Shown: positions 54,759-61,416, counted from the stretch's first letter. The stretch is DNA of 64,000 nt from Segatella copri (GCF_949820605.1 NZ_CATKVU010000006.1:558001-622000), one strand, 5' to 3'. Translations and numbers: made by a program. Notes: generated by a model from the sequence alone, not told the origin.

Positions 54759-55163
54759 TTATTGTTTTTCTTTGATAAGTTTGATGATGCTATTTAAAAA
54801 GTCATGAGCTGGTTGCTGCATATTCTCGACATCTGAATTACTTACATCATATTCGCAGTTATAATCAGCTTTCATTCTTAATTGTTCCATCCTGGAGAAA
54901 AATGCACCAAGTTCTTTGTCAATTTTACCTGTCTTAACGAAATTCATACCAAATACGCCTAAAGTACCAGCATGAGTATGTGCCGAAAGCCCATAATGTA
55001 TTAATAGTGCCTGAGCAGCATGGAAACAAGAATAGTAAAACCTATTAGCTGCCAAATCCCATAATCCCATAGAAAGCATTTGCTCTGCTTCTGCTATAAA
55101 TCTTTTTGCTTTTTCCAGACGAAGTTCTACTAAAGAACTTCTTTCATCGTTTGTTAGCCCCAT
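54759..55163 (-). CDS. HEPN-domain toxin-like protein
   Basis: 134 residues. RLEKAKRFIAEAEQMLSMGLWDLAANRFYYSCFHAAQALLIHYGL and the later RMKADYNCEYDVS are typical of HEPN proteins paired with MNT antitoxins. Many HEPN proteins are RNases with an R-x4-6-H motif; I see no exact match, so it may be a non-catalytic or variant form. Its start overlaps the MNT gene by ten bases, as in HEPN-MNT toxin-antitoxin pairs. Confidence 0.85.
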   Translation of the reverse strand: MGLTNDERSSLVELRLEKAKRFIAEAEQMLSMGLWDLAANRFYYSCFHAAQALLIHYGLSAHTHAGTLGVFGMNFVKTGKIDKELGAFFSRMEQLRMKADYNCEYDVSNSDVENMQQPAHDFLNSIIKLIKEKQ

Positions 55164-55480
55164 AAACTTACTCCTTCCTTTTCAACATTTTTATAAAATG
55201 GTGTAATCTTATATTTCTGCCACTCCTTAGCGGAATACATTACTGGGTTTATTTCTTTTCCTAAATCCCAACCTAGTTCGGTAAGAGGATAGGTAACTTT
55301 GTCATAATCAGAAGGAAGAAGCTGTTCCTTGTCTAAGATAACAAGAATGTCCCAGTCGCTATCATCTCTAGCGGTACCTCTAGCTTGTGAGCCAAAAAGT
55401 ATCGCTTTCCCGTATGGTGGCATATTCTTTGCCAGGCATTCACGGATGGCTGTCAATGTAAGTTCTTGTTCCTTCTTCAT
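55154..55480 (-). CDS. MNT nucleotidyltransferase antitoxin
   Basis: 108 residues. GKAILFGSQARGTARDDSDWDILVIL contains GS-x10-D-x-D (about 28-44). In the HEPN-MNT family it modifies the toxin with AMP. It is expressed from the minus arm of promoter module 3 and overlaps the HEPN gene. Confidence 0.88.
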   Translation of the reverse strand: MKKEQELTLTAIRECLAKNMPPYGKAILFGSQARGTARDDSDWDILVILDKEQLLPSDYDKVTYPLTELGWDLGKEINPVMYSAKEWQKYKITPFYKNVEKEGVSLWG

Positions 55481-55595
55481 ATTGCAAAGATAAGATAAAA
55501 ACCTGAAACTTCCAAATTAAAGCCTTCTTTTTTATGAATTATTACACGATTTATGAGAAATTACTGATAAGCTTATATTTCCTTTGCCATCTTTT

Positions 55596-55690
55596 TTTCT
55601 GCAAAAATAAGCAATATTTCTCTTTTCTGCAAGTTTTTAAGGGATTTCTTTTGTGTTTTCAAAGGAAAAATGTAAATTTGCAGAAAAATG
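55596..55690. promoter_or_regulatory. Bidirectional promoter module, copy 3
   Basis: Minus arm: CTTG (55630-55633), 20-base spacer, TATTTTTG (55602-55609), for MNT-HEPN. Plus arm: TTTG (55650-55653), 19-base spacer, TAAATTTG (55673-55680), for the antitoxin-like gene and DUF1016. Confidence 0.82.
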
Positions 55691-55713
55691 TAGAACGTTT
55701 TAATGTGAAGGTT

Positions 55714-55923
55714 ATGGCAGCAACGGTATTGAATAGTACACAAGTACACCTCTTGCAAATGTTTCAAGTAGATGATACTCAGAAAGGTTTGGAAGAATTG
55801 AAGGAATTGTTGTATTCTTATTATTCAAAGAAAATGGATGAATCTCTGAATGAACTTTGGGATTCGGGCGTGCTTGACCAGAAAAGACTTGACGAAATCA
55901 ATAATATGGATTTGCCAAAGTGA
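55714..55923 (+). CDS. Small antitoxin-like protein
   Basis: 69 residues from the ATG at 55714; the open frame extends upstream into promoter module 3, which rules that part out. TVLNSTQVHLLQMFQVDDTQKGLEELKELLYSYYSKKMDESLNELWDSG has the pattern of short Bacteroidales antitoxin-type proteins usually followed by a toxin gene. Here the following gene, 42 bases on, is a DUF1016 nuclease, so the native partner may have been replaced. Confidence 0.6.
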   Translation: MAATVLNSTQVHLLQMFQVDDTQKGLEELKELLYSYYSKKMDESLNELWDSGVLDQKRLDEINNMDLPK

Positions 55924-55965
55924 ATACGGAAATGCTCAAATCGATCATTAAAAAAGACATATAAT

Positions 55966-57072
55966 ATGGCAGGAAATATGACATTGGCAGGAAACAGCGA
56001 GTTCAAAAGTTGGGTTTCGCAGTTGAAGAAAGATATACGCCATGCACAGGTTAAGGCGGCAATCAAGGTTAACACAGAATTGCTCCGCCTTTATTGGCGT
56101 ATGGGTGCAGACATCTGTGAAAAGCAGAAATCTGCATCTTGGGGCGATGGCTGGCTCAAAGAATTGAGCCGTGAACTTATGGCGGAGTTTCCAGATATGA
56201 AAGGGCTTTCATACAGGAATCTACAATACATTAGGCAATGGTATCTCTTTTATAATCAAGGAAATATAATTGTGCAACAAGTTGTTGCACAATTACAAAA
56301 AGGACATGGGCAACAACCTGTTGCCCAAATAAACGAGGACGTATTCTTCTCCGTTCCTTGGGGGCATCATCTGTATATCATATCGCAATGTAAGGATGTT
56401 AACCGTGCTGTGTTCTATCTGAATAAGACCGTAGAAAATGGTTGGAGTCGTGCTGTTCTGCTTAATTTCCTTGACACTAATCTGTATGAGCGACAGGGAA
56501 AGGCTGTGAATAACTTTAACAAGCTGCTGGCGGATTCTCAAAGCGAATTAGCAGCACAAACATTGAAAGACCCTTATAATTTCGATTTCCTCACACTTGA
56601 CGGTGAGTATCGGGAGCGAGAATTGGAGCAAGGACTTACCCAAAATGTAACACGCTTTTTGCTTGAATTGGGTACAGGTTTTGCTTTTGTTGGAAGTCAA
56701 GTTCCTCTACAAGTAGGGGGAGACACTGTATATCCCGACTTGCTTTTCTATCACTTGGAACTGCGCTGTTATGTTGTCGTAGAACTGAAGATTACAAAAT
56801 TCAAAGCTGAACATTTGGGACAGTTGGGGATGTATATAAGTGCTGTAAATCATATAAAAAAGAAGCCTACTGACAACCCTACAATTGGATTGCTTATCTG
56901 CAAAACCAAGAACAATGTGATGGCTCAATATGCTCTTGAATCAACCAATCAGCCAATAGGCATCTCCGAATATCAGTTGTCTAAGCTCATGCCTGAAAAC
57001 ATACAAAGCCAGTTGCCTACAATCGAAGATATTGAAGCAACGCTTTCTGATATAAAGGAGACTAAGGATTGA
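55966..57072 (+). CDS. YhcG/DUF1016 PD-(D/E)XK nuclease
   Basis: 368 residues. DUF1016 N-terminal helical domain: AAIKVNTELLRLYWRMGADI, GLSYRNLQYIRQWYLFY. Then FFSVPWGHHLYIISQCKD, GWSRAVLLNFLDTNLYERQGKAVNNF, and the C-terminal nuclease VYPDLLFYHLELRCYVVVELKITKFKAEHLGQLGMY (Asp, Glu-x-Lys). The family is linked to phage defence and mobile elements. The linker between the two parts (about 102-120) is encoded by two adjacent inverted repeats (56267-56295 and 56307-56327). Two broken relatives lie nearby. Confidence 0.88.
   Translation: MAGNMTLAGNSEFKSWVSQLKKDIRHAQVKAAIKVNTELLRLYWRMGADICEKQKSASWGDGWLKELSRELMAEFPDMKGLSYRNLQYIRQWYLFYNQGNIIVQQVVAQLQKGHGQQPVAQINEDVFFSVPWGHHLYIISQCKDVNRAVFYLNKTVENGWSRAVLLNFLDTNLYERQGKAVNNFNKLLADSQSELAAQTLKDPYNFDFLTLDGEYRERELEQGLTQNVTRFLLELGTGFAFVGSQVPLQVGGDTVYPDLLFYHLELRCYVVVELKITKFKAEHLGQLGMYISAVNHIKKKPTDNPTIGLLICKTKNNVMAQYALESTNQPIGISEYQLSKLMPENIQSQLPTIEDIEATLSDIKETKD
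56267..56327. repeat. Pair of inverted repeats inside the DUF1016 gene
   Basis: First: TAATTGTGCAAC (56267-56278) and its complement (56284-56295), loop AAGTT. Second: TGGGCAAC (56307-56314) and GTTGCCCA (56320-56327), loop AACCT. Both share the inner arm GCAAC/GTTGC. Confidence 0.9.
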
Positions 57073-57105
57073 TACGTAAGATATCAATATGAAAAGCCTA
57101 CGGCT

Positions 57106-57122
57106 GCGGATTGCAAATCCGC
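57106..57122. repeat. Small palindrome after the DUF1016 gene
   Basis: GCGGATT-GCA-AATCCGC. It may be part of a REP-like element or a weak terminator for the DUF1016 gene. Confidence 0.5.
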
Positions 57123-57159
57123 TTTAAAGTGGTCGAACCTTTTAGTCGGCATAGAAGAC

Positions 57160-57366
57160 TTAAAGTCTTTCGGAAAGAGTTTGGATAGTTGATATTCTGA
57201 TATTCCCATCGGTTCCTTGTATGATCTGATAAGGGTCTTTTGTTATCTGTTGCGCTAAGTCACTCTGCACAGCAGGGAGCGTGGATTGGAAGTTTGTGAT
57301 GGCTTTGCCGTCACGCTCATAAAGGTCGGTATCAAGCCAGTTGAGAAGAGCGTCACGTCCCCAATT
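57160..57366 (-). pseudogene. Middle fragment of a DUF1016 gene
   Basis: The frame encodes NWGRDALLNWLDTDLYERDG and KAITNFQSTLPAVQSDLAQQ, a match to residues around GWSRAVLLNFLDTNLYERQGKAVNNF of the complete gene. Both ends are missing: the nuclease domain after TKDPY is replaced by unrelated codons and a stop, and the N-terminus is cut where a vsr leader begins (57365). It could be the continuation of the fragment at 59290-59745. Confidence 0.75.
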
Positions 57367-57423
57367 GTAAATAAAGAGTATGTCGGACCGTTTGACTATA
57401 GAACAGCTCCACAACAATATGGC
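57365..57423 (+). pseudogene. Truncated vsr (leader and first 14 codons)
   Basis: TTGTAAATAAAGAGTATG plus the codons for MSDRLTIEQLHNNMA match vsr copy 1, then the sequence switches to REP-like element B. Confidence 0.8.
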
Positions 57424-57483
57424 TGATTGCGCTTATACCCAGGGTGATGCCCTGGGCTAGGAGCTTCTGGGCCTTCAGCCCGT
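57421..57483 (+). repeat. REP-like palindromic element B
   Basis: GGCTGATTGCGCTTATACCC is followed by AGGGTGATGCCCTGGGCTAG and the GGGCCTTCAGCCC hairpin; about 95% identical to the corresponding part of element A. Confidence 0.8.
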
Positions 57484-57570
57484 AAGGGGGAAAAGTGGAA
57501 GCTAAATAGTAGAAAAACAAGCTTAATTATATAAATAATCCTAAAAAACAAAATATTTATGGAAGAAACT

Positions 57571-57600
57571 ATTGTATTTCAATATTTCTATATATCTTTG
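57571..57600 (+). promoter_or_regulatory. Promoter of higBA
   Basis: ATTG (57571-57574), 18-base spacer, TATCTTTG (57593-57600); the higB-like ATG is 26 bases further. Confidence 0.55.
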
Positions 57601-57625
57601 CAATGAAAATTTAAATCATGGAATT

Positions 57626-57925
57626 ATGAGAATTATTTCGCATAGGAAACTAAAAGAGTTTTACGAGACCCCTGGGCGAGAAGACTCAAAAGTAGCTCTG
57701 GAAAGATGGTACCAGATTGCGGAAGAAGCAGAATGGCGCAACTTTTCTGATATAAGAACTGACTTTCCTGATGCTGACTACGTAGGTAATCAACATTACG
57801 TATTCAACATTCGAGGAAACAGGTATAGGTTGGTAGTGGTAATTAAATTTACAATAGGCCGACTCTTCGTAAGATTTGTCGGAACACATAGTGAATATGA
57901 CAAAATAGATTGTTCCACCATTTAA
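57626..57925 (+). CDS. higB: HigB-family toxin (mRNA interferase)
   Basis: 99 residues. The RelE-fold HigB signature is clear: ISHRKLKEFYE, ALERWYQIAEEAEWRNFSDIRTDFPDADYVG, YVFNIRGNRYRLVVVIKF, VRFVGTHSEYDKI. It would cleave mRNA on ribosomes. The ATG at 57626 is chosen because the promoter covers earlier codons. The toxin gene precedes its antitoxin by 11 bases, the reverse order typical of higBA. Confidence 0.9.
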   Translation: MRIISHRKLKEFYETPGREDSKVALERWYQIAEEAEWRNFSDIRTDFPDADYVGNQHYVFNIRGNRYRLVVVIKFTIGRLFVRFVGTHSEYDKIDCSTI

Positions 57926-57936
57926 TAAAAACAATT

Positions 57937-58299
57937 ATGGATAGAATTACGAAAGAACAATATGAGTTTGCACTCAACAGAATAGAAAATCTCCTGCCAT
58001 TGGTAACGGACGATACGCCTGCCAACGATAAGAATGCCATAGAACTGACATTAATGTCGGACATTGTTGAGTCATACGAAAAGAAACATTTTCCTATCGG
58101 AAAGCCTTCTGTTTCTGAACTTATCGAACTTTCTTTAAATGAAAAGAAAATGACTCAAAAACAACTGGCTTCAGAAATTGGAGTAAGTCCTTCACGTATT
58201 AACGATTATGTAACAGGGCGCTCTGAGCCTACTCTAAAAATAGCTAGATTGCTATGCAAGGTTCTGAACATAACGCCTGCTGAGATGTTGCAATGTTAA
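57937..58299 (+). CDS. higA: HigA-family antitoxin with Xre-type helix-turn-helix
   Basis: 120 residues. The N-terminal part (1-75) binds the toxin; the C-terminal HTH (MTQKQLASEIGVSPSRINDYVTGRSEPTLKIARLL) binds the operon promoter. It follows higB in the same direction, and vsr copy 2 follows 24 bases after it. Confidence 0.9.
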   Translation: MDRITKEQYEFALNRIENLLPLVTDDTPANDKNAIELTLMSDIVESYEKKHFPIGKPSVSELIELSLNEKKMTQKQLASEIGVSPSRINDYVTGRSEPTLKIARLLCKVLNITPAEMLQC

Positions 58300-58323
58300 A
58301 CAGATGTTGATGATAAATTAAAG

Positions 58324-58830
58324 ATGTCGGACCGTTTAACCATAGAACAGCGCCATAACAATATGGCGGCAATCAAGGGCAGGGATACCAAACCGGAGAT
58401 TCTTGTCAGGAAATTTCTGTGGAGTAGGGGATTCAGGTATCGGCTCAATCATCCCCGGTTGCCGGGCAAGCCGGACATCGTGCTGAGGAAATATCGCACC
58501 TGTATTCTGGTGAACGGGTGCTTCTGGCACGGACATGAGGGGTGCAAATATTATGTGGTGCCGAAATCGAACACCGGGTTCTGGATGGAGAAGATCAGGA
58601 GGAACCGGGAGAGGGACCATGAGGTGCTGCACCGGCTGGCTGAAATGGGATGGCATACCATCGTGATATGGGAATGTGAACTGAAGCCGGCGGTAAGGGA
58701 GAAGACACTGGAGTCGCTCGCCTTTACGCTGAATCATATCTATCTGGAAGATCATCATATCAGGAGATATGAATTGCCGGAAGAAGAGCCGGAAATGGTG
58801 GCGGAGCCGGAACCAAGGCATCGTGATTAG
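58324..58830 (+). CDS. vsr: Very short patch repair endonuclease, copy 2
   Basis: 168 residues, almost identical to copy 1; differences include Pro2 to Ser, an Arg to Lys at IKGRD, and the C-terminal tail. All catalytic and zinc-binding segments are kept (GKPDIVLRKYRTCILVNGCFWHGHEG). The leader differs from copy 1, so it is read with higBA. Two near-identical copies 4 kb apart could recombine and delete the cassette between them. Confidence 0.92.
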   Translation: MSDRLTIEQRHNNMAAIKGRDTKPEILVRKFLWSRGFRYRLNHPRLPGKPDIVLRKYRTCILVNGCFWHGHEGCKYYVVPKSNTGFWMEKIRRNRERDHEVLHRLAEMGWHTIVIWECELKPAVREKTLESLAFTLNHIYLEDHHIRRYELPEEEPEMVAEPEPRHRD

Positions 58831-58844
58831 TAACTGCTAGGCTT

Positions 58845-59297
58845 ATGAAAGATATGGATAAATATTGGAAGAACGTGGATTCACTTTTCGATTCTAAAGA
58901 TAATCGAAAAGTGATTTGGATAGGTTATGTAGTTGGTCTTGTATTGGTTACTGTTTCCATATTTACGCTATGCCTTAGGTTATTGAGGCATGAAGAATTT
59001 ACTTTTGGGAGAATATCTTCATTATTTTTAATGTTAATGGTAGGTATTTCTTTGGTTTGTTTCCTTTTTTATAGGAAGAAAATATCGATTAAAATTAAGT
59101 TTTACCTGTTGTGTCTGATTTTTGCGTGTGGCGGCATTGATATGTTTCTTCATCCGAAAGTATCAAGTAGGGTGCCATCTGAAACATATTGTCAGATAGT
59201 GGGAGTAGTGGGCTGTCTCTTCTCTGGGGGAGGCGGTCTGTGGGTATTGTACAATGACTACAAGTGGCATAGGAGGCGTAGAGACGAGGAGGAATAA
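58845..59297 (+). CDS. Four-helix membrane protein of unknown function
   Basis: 150 residues. Four membrane segments: VIWIGYVVGLVLVTVSIFTL, ISSLFLMLMVGISLVCFLF, FYLLCLIFACGGIDMFL, CQIVGVVGCLFSGGGGLWVL; the C-terminus is Arg/Glu-rich (WHRRRRDEEE). It is 14 bases after vsr copy 2. No family recognised. Small multi-helix membrane proteins can be effectors in defence clusters, but this is only by position. Confidence 0.6.
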   Translation: MKDMDKYWKNVDSLFDSKDNRKVIWIGYVVGLVLVTVSIFTLCLRLLRHEEFTFGRISSLFLMLMVGISLVCFLFYRKKISIKIKFYLLCLIFACGGIDMFLHPKVSSRVPSETYCQIVGVVGCLFSGGGGLWVLYNDYKWHRRRRDEEE

Positions 59298-59443
59298 AGT
59301 GTACCGATGCGCAGACCTTGCGGAACCTGTCGAGTTTCTTACCGCTCATTTCTGCTATGGATAAGTTCTCTTTGTTCACATCATCCTTGCATTTGTCGAT
59401 GATACGTTGATGATGAAACCATGGAATAAAGAATAGAATTTTG

Positions 59444-59470
59444 AAATCGTCTACACCGTGTAGACGATTT
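59444..59470. repeat. Inverted repeat in DUF1016 fragment (first)
   Basis: AAATCGTCTACAC (59444-59456), one base, then its exact complement (59458-59470). Confidence 0.9.
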
Positions 59471-59521
59471 TGTTTTTTATCTCTAACTCGCTGAATATCT
59501 GTTTTATACAAGTCCTCTTCA

Positions 59522-59548
59522 AAATCGTCAGCAGCTTGCTGACGATTT
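59522..59548. repeat. Inverted repeat in DUF1016 fragment (second)
   Basis: AAATCGTCAGCA (59522-59533), loop GCT, complement TGCTGACGATTT (59537-59548). It shares the outer arm AAATCGTC/GACGATTT with the first repeat. Confidence 0.9.
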
Positions 59549-59749
59549 GCAGCCAATGGAGCATAGAGCTTATAAAAGTAGCTCATGTACTTCAAGTTGG
59601 TTGGCGAGAATCCCTTCACTCCAGGCATTTCATTTTTCAAATCTTGACTGAGATTTTTGTAAAAGCCAGAACCATAATTGTTGGTATATTGCTTAGCTTC
59701 AATGTCTCGTCCCAGCTTATATTTTCTTTTGCCATCGTTCTTTCTTTTT

Positions 59750-59840
59750 ATTTGCTGCAAAAATAAGCAATATTTCTCTTTTATGCAAGTTTTTAAGGGA
59801 TTTCTTTTGTGTTTTCGTGAGAAAAGATTAATTTTGTATC
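59750..59840. promoter_or_regulatory. Bidirectional promoter module, copy 4
   Basis: Minus arm: CTTG (59786-59789), 20-base spacer, TATTTTTG (59758-59765), for the DUF1016 fragment. Plus arm: TTTG (59806-59809), 19-base spacer, TAATTTTG (59829-59836), which now points into the ATPase remnant in antisense. Confidence 0.8.
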
Positions 59841-59936
59841 GAATAAAATTCGAGACCATTTACCGCATAGAGCGGTACGTTTGTAACCCAATTTATTCTT
59901 CCATTTCAGAAGTTCATTGATAGCTAATCTTTCCAT
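59840..59936 (-). pseudogene. Start fragment of an AAA ATPase (DUF4143-type)
   Basis: MERLAINELLKWKN is the typical opening of Bacteroidales AAA ATPases of the DUF4143 group; everything after about residue 14 is unrelated and runs to a stop at 59793. The Walker motifs are missing. Confidence 0.5.
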
Positions 59937-59953
59937 AATCCGTATCTTAAAAT

Positions 59954-60072
59954 CACATTTTATGAGGGAATAATCATCTATTATCCCACATTTTATGAGA
60001 GAATAACGCTGCAAATATACACATTTTATGAGGGAATCCTATCATGCTTTTGCACATTTTATGTGGAGCACC
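59954..60072 (-). repeat. Four iteron-like direct repeats
   Basis: CACATTTTATGAGGGAAT starts at 59954, 59987 (one change), 60022 and, partly, 60055. Steps are 33, 35 and 33 bases. They lie upstream of the ATPase remnant. Confidence 0.88.
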
Positions 60073-60452
60073 CATTTTTTAACTGATTTTAAAGGATGAA
60101 AAATGAAGTAACTACTCGGCACCCTGTTAGAGTGTGTGGAGCTTACTTGCGAAGTTCAGAAGATTATAGGAAATCAGGTTTAGAGATATTCCTTTTTTCT
60201 TTACAAAACAGGATGGAGGGAGAATGAGAGGAGAAGGATTGAGAGAGGCGTCACAACTGTCACGCTTTTGGGGTGAAAATGGGTTCGGTGGATGATGATG
60301 GATTTCTTGCTTCCTGTTGATTTCGGGATGAGAAAGCATAGAGAAACTTTTTACATCACATAGTTTTCTCGCACGATAAATTATGAGTTGGCAAGATTAA
60401 CCGGATGTACCCGAAATGTTAAATCCGTTTAACATAACTCTGCAGGGTGAAA
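60073..60452. other. Gene-free stretch with a DUF3987-like remnant
   Basis: No intact gene. On the minus strand the codons KRDSC within 60127-60339, and the 17-base match TCACAACTGTCACGCTT at about 60251-60267, recall the C-terminal end of the DUF3987 gene (33257-33273). This may be a leftover of the ancestral neighbourhood. Confidence 0.4.
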
Positions 60453-60484
60453 TTTGGTAGTATCAGAAAATTGCCGTACCTTTG
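60453..60484 (+). promoter_or_regulatory. Promoter of the HU-like gene
   Basis: TTTG (60453-60456), 20-base spacer, TACCTTTG (60477-60484). The leader is long, about 170 nt, and contains the dispersed repeat. Confidence 0.78.
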
Positions 60485-60497
60485 CAACGCAGTTTCG

Positions 60498-60596
60498 AAG
60501 AAAGGCTGCACTCGACAAAGCTTAAGCAAGCTTAGCTCTGTTCTCGTTTGCACTTTCTTTGCACTGTGATTCAAGAAAGGCTGCACTCGACAAAGC
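60498..60596 (+). repeat. Dispersed leader repeat, one full and one partial copy
   Basis: AAGAAAGGCTGCACTCGACAAAGC occurs at 60498-60521 and 60573-60596, 75 bases apart. Between them are AAGCAAGCTT and CTCGTTTGCAC, the same order as the reverse copy at 52762-52822. Confidence 0.75.
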
Positions 60597-60660
60597 GCAC
60601 CCCCACCAAGTCAACACTCAACATTCAACATTTATATTAACCCTTTAATATTTTAATATC

Positions 60661-61197
60661 ATGGAACAGAAAGGAACATTGAAGTATCGTAAGTTGCAGC
60701 GTACCCCACAGAGCGGCGAGAACGCTGGTAAGAAAAAGTGGTATGCCACAGCGGTAACCGACCGCGAGGTGAATTTCGAGGGATTCGTATCCCACATCTC
60801 TGACCACGGTTCGCCTTACTCCCGAGGTACTATCCACGGTGTGCTGATGGATGCACTCGACCATCTGCAGGAGTTGATTCTCGACGGTAAGAGTGTGCGT
60901 CTCTCTGACCTCGGCCTGTTCTCCATCGGTATGACTTCGAAGGCGGAGGATACCAAGGAGAAGGTAACGGCTGCCAGCGTAGAGGGTGTACACCTGATTG
61001 TGAGAAACACAAAAAGCTGGAGCAACTCGGAACTGCGCAAGAAGTGCAAGATTCAGGAGTACGGCGGCTATACCGGCACCGACGGGGGTGGCACCTCTGG
61101 TGGTACCTCAGGCGGCACTGAACAGGGCGGCGACACCAGTCAGGGCGGCTCCGGAACTACCGGCGGCGGTACGCAGGAAGGCGGCGGGCTTGAATAA
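60661..61197 (+). CDS. HU-family DNA-binding protein with Gly-rich tail
   Basis: 178 residues. The N-terminal 125 residues form an HU-like fold of the Bacteroidetes HU/IHF variant: KLQRTPQSGENAGKKKWYATAV, GTIHGVLMDALDHLQELILDGKSVRLSDLGLFSIGM, VHLIVRNTKSWSNSELRKK. The C-terminal 50 residues are Gly/Thr/Ser-rich (GGGTSGGTSGGTEQGG). Such genes commonly stand next to the smalltalk peptide and opposite VirE/DUF3987 genes, as here across the island. It probably compacts or architects DNA. Confidence 0.88.
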   Translation: MEQKGTLKYRKLQRTPQSGENAGKKKWYATAVTDREVNFEGFVSHISDHGSPYSRGTIHGVLMDALDHLQELILDGKSVRLSDLGLFSIGMTSKAEDTKEKVTAASVEGVHLIVRNTKSWSNSELRKKCKIQEYGGYTGTDGGGTSGGTSGGTEQGGDTSQGGSGTTGGGTQEGGGLE

Positions 61198-61266
61198 AGC
61201 CCTCGCCTGAGGGCAACCCCCCAACCAAGTCAACATTTAATACTTAACATTTAAAAATTAAAGATT

Positions 61267-61365
61267 ATGAAAGCAAGTACCTGGAAAACAATTTTGCAAA
61301 TTGCAATCTCCTTTCTCACAGCTATCGCTACCACACTCGGTGTAACTAGCTGCAGCAGCCTTTAA
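61267..61365 (+). CDS. Smalltalk-family peptide (32 residues)
   Basis: ATG at 61267. The peptide has a short basic start (KASTWKT), a hydrophobic helix (ILQIAISFLTAIATTLGV) and a Cys-containing end (TSCSSL). This is the Bacteroidales smalltalk peptide, recognised from its near-invariant sequence and its position after the HU-like gene. It may be membrane-inserted; the function is unknown. Confidence 0.85.
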   Translation: MKASTWKTILQIAISFLTAIATTLGVTSCSSL

Positions 61366-61377
61366 AGGTAAAAAAGT

Positions 61378-61416
61378 AAAAAGCCCCGGTGCGTGATGCA
61401 TCGGGGCTTTTGCTTT
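61378..61416 (+). terminator. Terminator after the smalltalk gene
   Basis: AAAAGCCCCGGTGC pairs with GCATCGGGGCTTTT around a short loop, then TGCTTTT. It also lies just past the end of the minus-strand NigD-like gene and could serve both. Confidence 0.9.

Larger units (their letters stand above)
59290..59745 (-). pseudogene. N-terminal fragment of a DUF1016 gene
   Basis: Codons for LGRDIEAKQYTNNYGSGFYK, GVKGFSPTNLKYMSYFYKLY and FFIPWFHHQRIIDKCKDDVNKE match the DUF1016 N-domain. An ATG at about 59737 (MAKENI) is out of frame with this, which shows a deletion of the first 30 or so codons. After KDDVNKE the match stops. Promoter module 4 is correctly placed for it. It carries two inverted repeats at the same linker as in the complete gene. 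Confidence 0.75.

Noticed and set aside
57572..57625. Earlier start for HigB
   Set aside because: These codons overlap the promoter -7 box and show no similarity to the family.
59954..60072. CRISPR array from 33-35 bp repeat spacing
   Set aside because: Repeats are 18 bp with short gaps that are not spacer-like, there are four at most, and no cas genes are present.
36400..60640. Integrative conjugative element
   Set aside because: RteC-like and Rpn proteins are suggestive, but no integrase, relaxase or transfer genes were found.
61267..61365. Type I toxin peptide
   Set aside because: Short and hydrophobic, but it matches the smalltalk family and has no antisense RNA promoter visible.
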